A stretch of 64,000 bases of DNA, taken from positions 12,036,804 through 12,100,803 of the forward strand of contig CP034986.1 in the NCBI GenBank assembly GCA_004026145.2, written 5' to 3'. The DNA comes from Takifugu bimaculatus. Taxonomy: Eukaryota > Chordata > Actinopteri > Tetraodontiformes > Tetraodontidae. Of this stretch, positions 24,302-36,041 are shown piece after piece. Numbering within the stretch: position 1 is the stretch's first letter; every line of letters starts with the position of its first letter. The position numbers were made by a program, and so were the translations under genes. Below the pieces are notes generated by a model. It had not been told where the DNA came from, did no database searches, and was given only the letters and a program-made list of their open reading frames with translations.

Positions 24302-26989
24302 TTACATTTGAAATGTGATTGTCTTAATCAGAGGATTGTAAAAACATATTTATTATGAAGGTGAGGTAGAGGAGCCTGGAGCTGCTTTGGCAGCATTTCT
24401 GTGCACTAGTTCCCACCCCAGGAAGGTGGCGAATGAAGGAGAATCCTTCGACTGTACAATAATGGTAACATTGTGCCTCATCACAAGTTATTAACTTTTA
24501 AAAAGGCGGCTTAAGCTGACAAAATGTGTGCTGAATGCAGCCGCGCTGGAATTCTCCCTGCAGGAGCAGCTTTATGGTGAAGGCTCAAAAATGCTTTTAA
24601 TGTGAAGGAGCAGTAACAGGAAACACTTTTGATCACACAAAATGAATTTTGTTCATGTTCGTTGAGTGACTCTGTAAATGCTTTGGGCTCTTTCGACTCC
24701 ACTGTAGAGCCAAAGCTCCCAGGATATCCTGGAACTAAATGTGCCCTTAAGTACTATTTTAAATCCCCAATTCCATAATCTTCTCACCATTTAAGTCACT
24801 TCTTTCAGTTTGGACTCAGTTTGAGGTTAAAAAAAAAGTGCCTTTATTTAAAAAAAAAAGAAAAAAAAAGTGATTTAATCTTCGTGATGCTCTTTTTAAG
24901 AACTCCATTCCAATAATTTTCTGCCAGAGCTGCCAATAGCCGACACTTTATTTCACCGTCCTTGTTTCCATGCCAAACATTTCCCAGTATTGAGAATTCT
25001 CAAGTGTTGCCTGGGTGATACCCAATTAGAGGAAAGATTTCAGTTTACAGTCGACAGATTAATTAAAATGTCATGTAAAGAGTTTTCCTGCCATCATATC
25101 CAGTATAAGCCCTTCAATACAGTATCAGTGTATCTTAATCTCATTGTATCATTTCATTAAAATCTACCCCAAGAAAAAAATCCAAGTGGCTCATTGATTC
25201 TGTTTAAATCCTCTTTATATTCATAACAACCTCAGATCTGTGTTGGAAGGTCGCGCGTGTTATTAGACTCTATCATCACAGACGTTTAGTTCACATTTTT
25301 ATATTTTTTAAAACTCGATTTATGTCAAATCCCGTCAACTGTGAGGTACAAAATGTCCAGAATAGGAAAAAACCCTCCAGTCAACGTTGAACCAGAATCC
25401 CTTTGCTGCTCTGACCACATGGTGGCAGTGTTGCCCCGATGTGTGAGTGGCGTCGTGGACGCGCGTGCGTGTAGGGTGATTGAGGTCGTGGTGCGCCTTC
25501 TCCTGATGGGTGTGTGTGGGTGGACGGTAATAGGCTTCCTTAAACTAGACTGCTGTCATAAAAAATAAAATAAAAAATAAAAATAAGCAGCTCGATACCG
25601 TCTTGGCACGCGCGGCCCCTCTGCGTTCGGTGCCGCGTGGTCTTCGGTTCTGAACAACAGCGTCGGTGTCAGAAGGTTCCGATGATTTTCGATGGAAATG
25701 ACGCACAAGAGCGATTCTCTGACGCGTCCTTCGTGTTCCTGGATCCGACCTTGAAGACCAGATAGGAGGGCTAAAGTGACGCCGCCTTCACGGGCGGGAC
25801 TGTGATCTGGGCTCTGGGTTCTGGCTCGGTTCTGGCCCTGGACCTCTCTGTGGATTTTGCGTGTTCTCCTCTGTGGGTTTTCTCGGCACCGTGATGAGGT
25901 GGCTGCTAGGGAATAAATACATGTAGTTGCTGACAGATGATTTTTTTTTTTTAAGCTTTTGTTTCTGTCTTTAAGCTTTGGTGCGAAGGTCCAAACCAGA
26001 GGTCAGAGGTCAAAGAGGATAATAAACACTCAGACTTCCTGCGGCGCCACGATTATGACCACCTGAGCCAGATTAAAGATCACAGTCAGTGGTGTTTTTG
26101 GCAGCACGCTAAACTTCACGCAATTGTGCATCTCTTCATACTGAACAGCTTTTTTATGACACTTCCTGCTGTTTCAGTCTCTATTTATATTTCCGTGCAC
26201 TTGAACTTAAACTGCTGTTTTAGCATAAACTGCTATTATTTAAGCACATATTATAGTTAAAAGTGATTTAGCATTGTGCTACATGCTCCTCATGCAAAAT
26301 GCTAAAGCATATTTAGCCAGTTAGTGCAAGTTAAATTTGAAATCGCTATTGCTCCGTTGAATGAGCAAAGATAACACATTTCCTCGAGGAACTATAAATA
26401 AAGCAGGAAAAAAATGAGGCTAATTTCTGGAGATGCTAGCAGTGACATTATGACATCAGCATTTGTGTGGTGAGCAGAATGACTGCTGCAGTGTGAACCG
26501 TGTGCGTCGAGCTCAGACTTACACGAGTGGACAGCTGTCATGGTCGCTCTGGCGTCACCCGCCGGCTGTGTTCGTCTCCTCTGTTTCCATAGGGAAGTGA
26601 GGACGCTGCAGCTCTACCTGTTGCAGCGTAAAGCTAACGCTTGTTACGTGTTGAGATTCGTTCATTTGTACGAAAACGGCTTCATTTGATCAAATTCACC
26701 CCCTCAGAAGACTCATCTGGACTGTCAAGCATGGACAATATGTCTTCAGACTGCCCCCTGGTGTCTGGCTCCAGAATAGGTGGTAAAACAGCACATTTTT
26801 GTTGAATGTGTAGACGTGTTGAAGCTGAAAACATGTAGGAAATGATGTAAAAATATCAAAGATTCACCGTGCCTGTGTGAACCTATTTCATCTTCTACCA
26901 TATTAAAATCCTACCAGCAGTTCTTAAATGCCTCAAATTAGCTTTGTTACACATTAATTCCTTAATCCTGGTGTTCCTCAGGTACCCGC

Positions 26990-27180
26990 CTCGGGTCCCC
27001 CAGTGCTTTTAATTTGAGAACCTCAAAGGTTTCCATTAACGTCTCGCCGCGCGCCAGCCGTGTATTTTAAAACATGTTAAGCCCATTACAGGCATGTTAG
27101 CCACCATTCTGTTTGCATAATCTCATTTGGAGTCGACATGCATCATTATCAAGAGAGGAAATTAACATTTTTCTCCACCG
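26990..27180. promoter_or_regulatory. Candidate conserved non-coding element
   Basis: Dense AT-type transcription-factor motifs in an otherwise mixed region: TTTGCATAATCTCATTTG at about 27111-27128 (octamer/POU-like), followed by ATTAACATTTTT, and TTAATTATTAAAA further on at about 27433-27445. Conservation cannot be tested here, so this is a pointer only. Confidence 0.2.
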
Positions 27181-27941
27181 GCCACAATGGCTTCCGCCTT
27201 CCAAATTTTGCCAAAGCGTCTCTGTGTCTCAGCAGCCAAGTGTTATTTTGGAAAAGCATCTGAACAGGATGGTCTGTTAGCAGATTTCATTAGCAGGCTC
27301 CCAGACAGGAGGTGGAATTCTTTACTGGTGATTGGAGAGGGAAAAAAAGGAAAGAAACTGAATCAGGACGATCAGCGCCGTACATCCTTCCATTTCTGTC
27401 CACGTTCTGACCCTCATTATGCACGCAAATTCTTAATTATTAAAACTCAGTGAGCGCCAGCGTAGGTCTGCGGCTGCAGGTAACGATGGATAATGACGCC
27501 AATTACCAGGAAACGAGAGCTGCACGCGGCTCGACGCAGGTGACGCGTCGCTTATTGCGTAATTACGGCAACAAAAAAGCGCCATTTTCCCCCAGAGGCA
27601 TCAACACCTGCAGCCTCAGGTGGACAATCGTCCGTATCCCGGCGAGGACCGTGTTCAGGATGAGGCGGCTGAATCCAACCGAACAAAGCGCCGACATATG
27701 CCGCAGTGGCGCCCGGCGACCGTTCCTCAGGTGCTGAAGTCATTTTCTTCGGCGTTGTTTAGCATTCCGGCCCACGCGCGTCCACCTGCTCAACAGCGGC
27801 GGACGAGAGCGCGTGGAAATGGGCTGTGGAGGCGCGGCGGAGGTGCTGACTGCATCGCTCAGCAATCCCAGCCTGCTCGCTCTGATGGACCGTCATCACA
27901 TCTGGGTCCAGGCCCGTTGGGGTCGCGCACTTTAAATAGAC

Positions 27942-27962
27942 ACACACACACACACACACACG
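27942..27962. repeat. (CA)n microsatellite
   Basis: About ten CA units passing into CGCGCG. Confidence 0.9.
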
Positions 27963-28926
27963 CGCGGATGCTTCAGGTGTCGAACTGCTGCTTCTTTAGC
28001 GGCGTTAAAACATTCCAGCAGATTTTGTTGCGGCCAGTCTGAGACCTTTATTGTGCTCCTGCAGCCGGCCAGGACAACAGGGAGACTTTTTGTCCTGCCT
28101 GGGATCAATCGCGCCATAGATGACGCCCACCCGGCCAGGCCTCTGCGTGGGCCGCCGGTGGCCCAGCAGGACGGCCCTGCCCGGTTCCCTCCTCCAGCCC
28201 CCGCACCCTGCACAGCAGGAGGGAACGCGCTTTACATCTGAAAGCTTTCAGCCGACACCGAGGAGCCACCCGGCGCCATTTTATTAACGTGCCATTTTAT
28301 TGACGAAAGGAGAGGGGGTCACATCCCGCCGATGAGAGGGCGGCGCGAGGAAGAGGTGGCGACGGTGGACAGGATGATTAAATGAGCTTTTCCCTCGCAA
28401 CACTTCAATGCTCGGCGAACATTTTTGGTTCTTAAACTCAGGCCAACTAGCTAACTAGCTCGGCCAACTAGCTAAATTCTGGACGCCATCACTAACTTGG
28501 CTCCGGCCAGTTTGATCGGACACGAAAAGGGTTTCAACCGCAGAGGTGTTGGGTGTGAAAGGCGCCTCTGAACGTCGGCGCTGCGCCCAATAAACCAACA
28601 TTGATGCTCGCGGGATCGATATTCACACAGTTTGAAGGAAGCTCAGCTCCGCCAGCAGGACGATAGCTGATATTTAATTAACGGCAGCTCGTTCTTCATC
28701 TCCTCTGCGAGTCTGTCCCCGCTGCCTCGGCTCGGGTGTACATTCGTTTTCCACACGTCTCCATATGAACGCCGCCACAAATCCCCGCCTGAGATTAAAG
28801 CGATGCTGCCTGTGATGTGCTGCAGGGACGTGGGCACGCCGGTGTGGGTACTTGTGCGTGAGGAGCCCTAAGTTGCAGAGGTTTTTTTTCTAATTGAGTC
28901 AGGGACTTATGCTGGCAAGGTAGGCG

Positions 28927-28962
28927 TGTGAGTGTGTGTGTGCGCGCGTGTGTGTGTGTGTG
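28927..28962. repeat. (GT)n microsatellite
   Basis: GT dinucleotides interrupted by a GCGCGC block. Confidence 0.9.
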
Positions 28963-29375
28963 GGGCGGGGACGGGGACTAATCCCAAGCTGCTGTTGTTT
29001 TTCGTGCCTGCTGGCTCCAGATCAAAAACTTAACAGCAATAATCATGCAAAATGTGTGGCTTCACTTCAAAGCCTGCATCAAGTTTGCGCGCTCCATTCC
29101 CAGCAGTTTCCTTTCCTGCTTCCTCTTCCTCTCTCAGCTGCCTGATTTTGTTGCTCCTCAGCTGCTCTCCTGGGTTAAAGGCCACCTGCTAGTGGCGACC
29201 TTTCTGCAGCAGCCCCCCCACCCCCACCACCAAATTAATATGCCGAAGGGATTAATGACACCTCCAGACGAGCTCGGAGGTGTTTCGCGAGTTTCTCTCT
29301 GACTGCAGCGTGTGGTTGAGCCTCCAGAAGATAAGAGAGGCGTCAGACGTCAGCGGCGCTCGAAGGGGGAGGATG

Positions 29376-29384
29376 GCGTGGGCG
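29376..29384 (+). promoter_or_regulatory. Perfect EGR consensus site
   Basis: GCGTGGGCG, the exact zinc-finger site of EGR1-3. It lies about 6 kb upstream of the presumed nab1 first exon. Binding is inferred. Confidence 0.5.
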
Positions 29385-30076
29385 GAGAGGGTCGCCGAGG
29401 CCTGTACGTGGTCAAAATGGGCAAATCCCGTCCACGTCAGCACGCCCCCTCCCGCTGAAGTATGAACCAGTAACGGCATATGAACGGAGGCCTTCACAAC
29501 GATACTGTTGATGCTGATGCTCGCCGCAGCATCTGTTGCACGCCTGAACCAGGCTGATCCCTCCCCCGTGGGTCTCATTCAGGGGTCTTTTTGGGTTTTT
29601 CCTGACCCGGTTGGAAGGTGTGGGGACAGACGGCGCCACGAGTGTGCGGATAGCAAAGCCCTCCGAGGAAACGCGCCTGTGATCTGGGGAGATGAACTTG
29701 ATTCGATTTGTCGTTTCTGCCGTCAGTTCATCAAAACTGTCGCTAATTGTGACGGAACGTGTTGTGAAATAAAGCTTCCATGCTGGTTTGGCCGAGCAAA
29801 CCTCTCTGGCACACGCGCACGTTCGAATGCAGGTTGTGCGTCTGCAAAATCGGTGAAATCTTCAGCCATTTTGCAAAAGAAGAAAAGGCTTTGAGCCGTA
29901 ATTTTTCTGCAGTGTTAGCGGCGTTCGCACTAAATTGCTTCGCTTTTGAAGGTTACATTTAACTGCCTCATAAACCAAACTCTTTGGGTTTATTTGTTCC
30001 GCGCATTCAAATAAAACGTGCGTTTTTCTTATTCACAGCTACTTTGATTGGTTGAAGATGGTTTTTTCTAACTCGG

Positions 30077-30090
30077 CCAGCAGGTGGCGA
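30077..30090 (+). promoter_or_regulatory. CTCF-like motif, forward orientation
   Basis: CCAGCAGGTGGCGA matches the CTCF core apart from the last two positions. It faces the reverse-oriented site at 44432-44445 beyond nab1. Confidence 0.45.
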
Positions 30091-30809
30091 CCACGTGTCT
30101 GGCCGTTTGGGTGGCTAACGTCCCTTCCTTCTGAACAACCCCGGCTGGCTTCAGACATTTGATGTCGTCTGATCTGCACTCTGCAGCCTTTTGCAGGGAA
30201 ACCCGTCGACTTTATCGTGCGTCTGAATATACGAGTGTTTTCAGGCGTTTAACCACAGTCAAGTTTGTTTTTCCACTGAAGAGGAGGAGTCACCTTTCCC
30301 ACACAAGACATTTAACTTGTATACACAAGAGAATGTCAAATATAGACAAATGAATCAACCAGAAGGTCTTTTTTCCCCACTAATGACCTTTTTTCCCTCA
30401 TTTTTCAGCAGTAGCGTGTTGCGCTAGCTTTCGCTGCGATGCATTTGATTTCTCTAAATATCGTTTGGATATCATTGCTTCGCCAACAAATAGACATATG
30501 TTGTTTTATAGCCGTGCATCTGATTGAAGCAGCCAATCAGATCCCCAAATTTCTGATGCAGCACTTTACTCAACGTCTTTTTGTCGCTCGTCGACCATGA
30601 TGAGTGACACATTTTTCAGCCCGTGTGCTTGCGGAGGGGATTTTTTTTATTTTTTTTTTTGACTGGAGCTACGATGTAGATGAGTGTGAGGGCTGCAGAT
30701 TTCCATCCTGGCACGTTTGCAGGCAGCAGGGCCCCTATAGCTGCAGTAAAGTTTCACACGCTAACACTGCAGGAACACTGCAGTCTCTATCTGCATGTCA
30801 CATAACCTC

Positions 30810-30818
30810 CGCCCACGC
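30810..30818 (-). promoter_or_regulatory. Perfect EGR consensus site
   Basis: CGCCCACGC on the plus strand is GCGTGGGCG on the minus strand. A second identical site lies 105 bases away at 30915-30923. Confidence 0.5.
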
Positions 30819-30914
30819 TCACTACGCCCACATACATCCTTGCCCAAAACACCCACATGAGCCTAATCTGTGCGCGAAGACACACACACACACATCGCCC
30901 CTATACACACTCCC

Positions 30915-30923
30915 CGCCCACGC
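30915..30923 (-). promoter_or_regulatory. Perfect EGR consensus site
   Basis: CGCCCACGC, the reverse complement of GCGTGGGCG, within a CA-rich stretch. Confidence 0.5.
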
Positions 30924-31040
30924 AGGCACACACGTGTTCAGTCAGACATAAGCCGCTCATACATCCCACACTTTCTCAACAGACACAAAGTAAGACTCTG
31001 CTAACAGGGAGTATGTGCAAACACACCAGCTTTAGTCCTG

Positions 31041-31088
31041 CACACACACACACACACACACGCACACACACACACACGCACACACACT
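31041..31088. repeat. (CA)n microsatellite with CG interruptions
   Basis: CA dinucleotides with GC substitutions at regular points. Confidence 0.9.
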
Positions 31089-31563
31089 GCCAGTGCACAC
31101 AAGCTTTGGCCTCAAATGACATCAGAAAGTAAAAAAAAAAATACAAGTGTGCTTTAATAGAAGAAAATCTGCTTTGAAGTGACTTTCCGAGCAGATTTTC
31201 TAATTCCACAGTGCCCCCCCCCCTCCTCCCACCAGTGAAGTCACCTCCACACCCGTCTAAAATGTGTCTGCCTCCCAAAGTGGCAACACAACGGTGGGTG
31301 GAGACGACAACAGGAGCCACCACACTCCCGTCTTTTTTTTATTTTTTTAATCTCCTCTTTTTTGGCATCGCACTCATTCTTTAACTCACATTCACTCCAA
31401 ATGAAAAGGGACACTCCATGACAGGCACTGCCACCGCCTGGAGACTGAATCATGGCGCGCTCTTCCTCCTCTTCCTCCCCTCATTCTTTCCCTCGCTAAA
31501 GAGGAACTTGGATGAAAAGGAGCTGCGCTTTTAGAGCGCAAAGTGTTGAGAATGTGGGTTGGT

Positions 31564-31594
31564 GGGAAGGGGAGGGGAGGGGAGGGAGAAGGGG
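31564..31594 (+). other. G-quadruplex-prone G-run array
   Basis: Six runs of three or four G separated by one to four bases satisfy the usual G4 rule. A polypurine AAGAAG/GAGGAA tract follows at about 31679-31740. The array sits ten bases before an EGR site. Confidence 0.6.
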
Positions 31595-31603
31595 AGCAGA
31601 GCA

Positions 31604-31612
31604 GCGTGGGCG
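31604..31612 (+). promoter_or_regulatory. Perfect EGR consensus site
   Basis: GCGTGGGCG, the first of two in the same orientation 40 bases apart. Confidence 0.55.
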
Positions 31613-31643
31613 CTCTGACAGGGCGAGGGGCTGACAGGCCCAG

Positions 31644-31652
31644 GCGTGGGCG
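31644..31652 (+). promoter_or_regulatory. Perfect EGR consensus site
   Basis: GCGTGGGCG, the second of the 40-base pair. Confidence 0.55.
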
Positions 31653-31850
31653 TGTCATTGAAATGTGTTTCTACTCTGGGGGAGAAGAAGTCAAAGAAGA
31701 GGAAGAAGAAGAAGAGGAAGAAGAAGGGAGGGGGGAAAGTTGCAGAGAAAGAAGGAAAAAATGAGAGCGGCTGCAGAAATTAAACGAACAGGCGTCTCTT
31801 GCAAATCAAATATGAAGACACTCCTTGCCAAACAAGATCCATCCACCATA

Positions 31851-31851
<1 letters not shown>

Positions 31852-31884
<33 letters not shown>
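31852..31884. repeat. (AC)n microsatellite
   Basis: About 16 AC units. Confidence 0.95.
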
Positions 31885-31886
<2 letters not shown>

Positions 31887-33109
31887 CAGACACACACACG
31901 CAGACAAATTGACGCCTACATGTTGGGTATGATTGACGGGACGACATAAACGGCAGATTGCTGCTGTCGCGTGTTGCTCTGGGCTGCTTTAAATGTTTCA
32001 GGGTAAATTGAGTCATGTTATTTTTTGGGGGGGAAACGTTTCAAAAAGTCCGGATCAGATAAACCCGAAGCTCAGCTGACACGATGCCTCTGCTGTCCTC
32101 CACGCAGCCAATAACTCTCTCCACCGACAGGTTTATTGCGGTAAACTTTGTGCCACAGTCGACGACGATGTTGCCTGCGCTAGCAGTATTTTTAGCATAG
32201 CAGCTAAGGAAAAATGTGTGATTCCATCAATGGGTGTGAATAACGGAGTTGAAGACTTATACGCTCAACAGTCTGGGTTTCTAATTCGGCTAGCATGGGT
32301 GTTTTGTTTATTGTCCCGATTGTTTTCTTTATCTTCAGGGGACTAATGCAACTTTACTTGAAAGGTAAAGTCAACGATAGAGCTGAGTCATCACTTTAAA
32401 ATATATAACAGGGATTATCGGCCGAAGGGAGTTTGACACTCATGACTTCAGGGCATGTCGAAATTTGGAAAGCGCTGAAAACATTAGCATAGCTTAACAT
32501 TACAATGTCCTCAAATAGTAACCAACAATTGGGAATAACTGAAAATTTCTATAATTCATATCTATGCTATTATCCTGAAGCTAGAGCCATTAGCCTAGCT
32601 TTCTTTGTTTTACTGATTGTACCATAACCATTATAACCTAATTAAGGTCATTAGTGAAGGTCAGTGAGCTTTTACACTTGATAGCTTTTAAACTATGATA
32701 ACTTACTCTCCTTATTTTCAATTTGACCTCATCTTTTCCTGCAAACGTGGTTGAAATGAAGACTAAAATCTTGGGTGCAGAAAAAAAAAGCTGAAGCCCA
32801 GAATCAAGGCGGGAGAGTGAAAATGAGGAAAACTGGGGCTTGTGGGAACAGGCAGCCAGGGTGTCGACCTACCTCACAGTGTGGGTGGACATCGTATTTC
32901 CTGTCGGCGCTCTTCTTTTAATTTGTCCTTTTGGGTTTCTTGTTGTTTTGTGCGAAGTGTGTGTGCGTGTGCATGTGCGTGTGCGTGAGGGAGTTGTAAA
33001 GAGGTCGGACCAGAGCTGATTTTCTTTCTTCCCTAAATTTAATTTGATCCCCGTCTGTATGGAGGCAGATTGTGGGAACGCTGTGAGAAGGTCACTTCTG
33101 CATAATAAT

Positions 33110-33110
<1 letters not shown>

Positions 33111-33192
<82 letters not shown>
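33111..33192. repeat. Long perfect (CA)41 microsatellite
   Basis: 82 uninterrupted bases of CA, the longest microsatellite in the window. ORFs called across it are artefacts of the repeat. Confidence 0.98.
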
Positions 33193-33194
<2 letters not shown>

Positions 33195-34788
33195 ATTTAG
33201 AGGCTGCTGGTGGGCGGACAGCAATCCTACCTGCCTACCTGCTCCATGTGTGCATTTGGAAAAGACATCATATGGACGTTTGGGAAGGTGACGGTTTATA
33301 ACCTTGGAAATAGCTGCTATGATTTCATCTCAGGTTTCCTCATCTGATTTTTCTCTCACACAGCAGCTGTCAAATTTCTGACGAAATTCAAGCAAACGGT
33401 CACGTTAGATCAACTTTAGCGCGATGCTAAACCACGTCACAAAACGTAGCATTTCCCTTCATCGCATTGAAAAAAGGATTGATTTGCACCCTTTGTCGTA
33501 GATTCTGTAAATGTGGCGCAGCTAGAACCTGCTAGCCTGCCTTGTCGAGGGTAATTATTTGCTGTACAGACGAAAAATAAGAATTCAGCTTTTCTGAGTT
33601 GGTTTTATCTTCCGGGCAGCTGAACTCTCCTGCAGGATTTCAGATTTCTGCCAAACCTGCAGGTTTTGTTTGATGTTTGTTTTAGTTTAGTCTGAAATTA
33701 ATGAGAGAATACGCTCACACACACTCCAAACAGTGTTGCAATCATTTGGGAGATACATAAAAGGAGCAGCAGTTTTACTTTTATTTTTTTGGCTGCTGAG
33801 TTCGGGCAGCTCGGGGCCATTATGCTGGAGAACCAAAATTGATGGAGATTGGCTTTATTCCCTAAAAAATGGGCAATTGATCAGGAATCGACCTGATTTC
33901 ACAGATATAATTCAGCTACCGCTGTCTATGGTGACCACTTTGCATGGAGAGGCGTTCAAAAAGCTGGGTTGTCAAAAATCGCAGGAGTTGTAGTTTAATT
34001 TGACTCAGAGGAATTTTTTAAAAAAAAGAAATGCATAAAAGCAAAGATAAGATCGGATTTTCGTTTCCTTTTAAGTGCTCAAGGTCAGCTGGGTTTCCTT
34101 CGATTTGGCCCTAAGATATTTACATAAAGCAGTGGCGCAACTGATATTCGTCTGCATTCATCCGTACCTTTCATATTTTAGCTTTAGGTCAAAGGTCAAG
34201 GTTACTGCTGCCTCGTGTTTTCATAGAAAATTCCTCAGCTTAAGATCAAACAGCAACTTTGACCTTTTTTTGGGTCCTGATTTGCTGTACAAACTGCATT
34301 TTGAGAGAGTCGTTACTTTGGGACGTACATTAAAGCGCAACGGTTTGCATCGTGCTGCCAACTTTTTGAATCGTCTCTTTGGTAAAACCAGTTTTACGCC
34401 CGAACGAGCAAACTGCATCTCATCCTGCAGCTGCTGGCGCCTGCTTTCTTCTCAGCCTCAAAGAAAATATGCGTGATTTTTATCGGGGGAGCCTGGAAAA
34501 GTAAAATGAATGGAGCGGTGATGTAACAGACCCTCCTCTGACACCTCGCAAAGGTCGACCTTTGACCTTTCAAACTTCAGACCAAATGTACAGTGCGCCC
34601 TATTTCACACGTCTGCAGGCAGCAGCTGCGAGCGAGGGTGTGTGGAAACGCCGCGGCTTCTAAACTGTGAAATAATTAAACTTTGATGAGTGAAAAATGA
34701 AAAAAAATCTTCTTGTGTTGCTGCTTTAAACAAATTCAATCTTATTTATGCAAATATCAGTGATCTCTGGGGATCATATAAAGCCTGC

Positions 34789-34789
<1 letters not shown>

Positions 34790-34837
<48 letters not shown>
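34790..34837. repeat. (ATG)n trinucleotide microsatellite
   Basis: About 16 perfect ATG units. Open frames over it read poly-Met or poly-Ser and are not genes. Confidence 0.97.
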
Positions 34838-34941
34838 GGGAACATGCAGTGCGTAAGCTGCCGTGTCTGCCCGCCTCTGTGGGTGTTGAACCTGCCTGTG
34901 TTTGGTATTCCGTGCAGAAAGCCTCCCACGCCCCGTGTGTC

Positions 34942-34950
34942 CGCCCACGC
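34942..34950 (-). promoter_or_regulatory. Perfect EGR consensus site (inverted pair, left)
   Basis: CGCCCACGC on the plus strand. Its mirror partner GCGTGGGCG starts 34 bases downstream. The surrounding sequence is CpG-rich. Confidence 0.6.
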
Positions 34951-34975
34951 GCGGATTTGCGTCATGCAGGGAGCT

Positions 34976-34984
34976 GCGTGGGCG
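34976..34984 (+). promoter_or_regulatory. Perfect EGR consensus site (inverted pair, right)
   Basis: GCGTGGGCG immediately followed by a GA repeat, about 0.6-1 kb before the presumed nab1 first exon. Confidence 0.6.
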
Positions 34985-35500
34985 AGAGAGAGAGAGAGAG
35001 GGAGAGAGAGGCTCTGTGGCAACCGCGCGGAATATCCCACAATGCTGCCCGCGCGCGCGTTGTTTGCATTGACGACGTGACAAGACAGGAAGTGTTGACA
35101 AAATAAAAAACTGTGGTTCTGAATCGAATCGGCGCAACCTGAGGCGGGCAGGGTGTTTTTAAAATCAAATGTACAGAATGGATGCGCGTTTAAAGTGCCC
35201 GGTGTTCGTTTTCAAGTGTTATTTTGATTAAATTGGACCTGCAGTGAGGGGAAGCCAGGCCACAACTAGCGTCTGTCGACAACTCGCACGTTTGTTTGTT
35301 TTTTAAACAAAGCTGTTGTCGGATGACTTTACTCAAAAAGGTTGAATAATGTTTGAAACAAAAAGAAGCAAACTATTAATTCGCCAGAAGTGTTTTTTAA
35401 AAATGAACAACATTTTCAAAGTCTATTTACAATGATAAATACATTATTCACTCTGGTCTGTATAGTGGTAAAAAGGTTAAGGCCTTTTTTAAAGGTGCCT

Positions 35501-36041
35501 TTATTTTGGTGACCAGCCGGAAGTGCGTACTCGTAACTTAAAGCAGATTGGTCTTGAACAGTGCAGGGGAGTGGAGAGACGCTGGGTGAAGACTTATACA
35601 CACACGCACACGCATGCACATACACGCAGACACACAAATATTCTACTGGCTCAGACACGCAACACACACTTGGAGGAAAAAAGAGGCACCAAAGAGACGC
35701 ACGAAGGTCAGCGGCGTTTTCCTGCCAACCTGCGCTTTTCCCCTCTCAACGGCAGCGGGGAGAAAGTTTTCAAAAATAGGGGAAAAGGAAGAATAAGGTC
35801 GGAGAAGGAAGTCGATCTTTTTGTTTTTGTGAAGGGAATAATCCTTCCCTTTGATTCCTTCATTTGTCGCGCCGGGCGCTCTCTCTCTCTCTCTCTCTCT
35901 CTTATCTCTCTCTCTCTCTGCGGGAATCTCTTGTTTGCGGTTCCTTTGCACAGAGCTGCACTTGGGCTTTGTGTTGCCAATTAGCCAGGAAGGAGACACG
36001 ACAAGAGGAAGAGCTGGATCAGGTGTCCAAAAACCCACCAG
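35501..36041 (+). other. nab1 promoter and 5' non-coding exon (probable)
   Basis: An ETS core-promoter element CCGGAAGTG lies at 35518-35526. A CT-repeat initiator-like tract spans 35879-35920. The segment ends at a consensus-like donor (ACCAG|GTAATC, 36041/36042). The matching acceptor is TGTGTCAG at 38455-38462, just before the nab1 start codon. Long ORFs in this leader are not conserved-looking. The exact transcription start is unknown. Confidence 0.5.
35879..35920. repeat. (CT)n microsatellite
   Basis: About 20 CT units with one TTAT interruption, in the presumed nab1 leader. Confidence 0.9.

Larger units (their letters stand above)
24302..35500. other. Long gene-free region between mfsd6 and nab1
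   Basis: About 11 kb without recognisable protein-coding exons. AATAAA at 25912-25917 could serve mfsd6. The region contains many CA/GT microsatellites, an ATG triplet run, a G-rich purine tract, seven perfect EGR-type sites between 29376 and 34984, a CTCF-like motif at 30077-30090, and a homeodomain/octamer-rich patch near 27000-27180. ORFs of 60-140 codons here are low-complexity or unrelated to known families. It most likely holds nab1 regulatory DNA. Confidence 0.6.

Noticed and set aside
29179..29197. Further CTCF-like site
   Set aside because: Needs a mismatch in the invariant CCA; weaker than the listed sites.
32869..33189. 106-codon minus-strand ORF rich in Cys-Val
   Set aside because: Translation of the (CA)41 repeat.
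34075..34476. 133-codon plus-strand ORF upstream of nab1
   Set aside because: No recognisable domain and no splice or promoter context.
35523..35984. 153-codon ORF in the presumed nab1 leader
   Set aside because: Runs through CA and CT repeats, giving Thr-His and Ser-Leu low-complexity sequence; more likely leader or promoter DNA.
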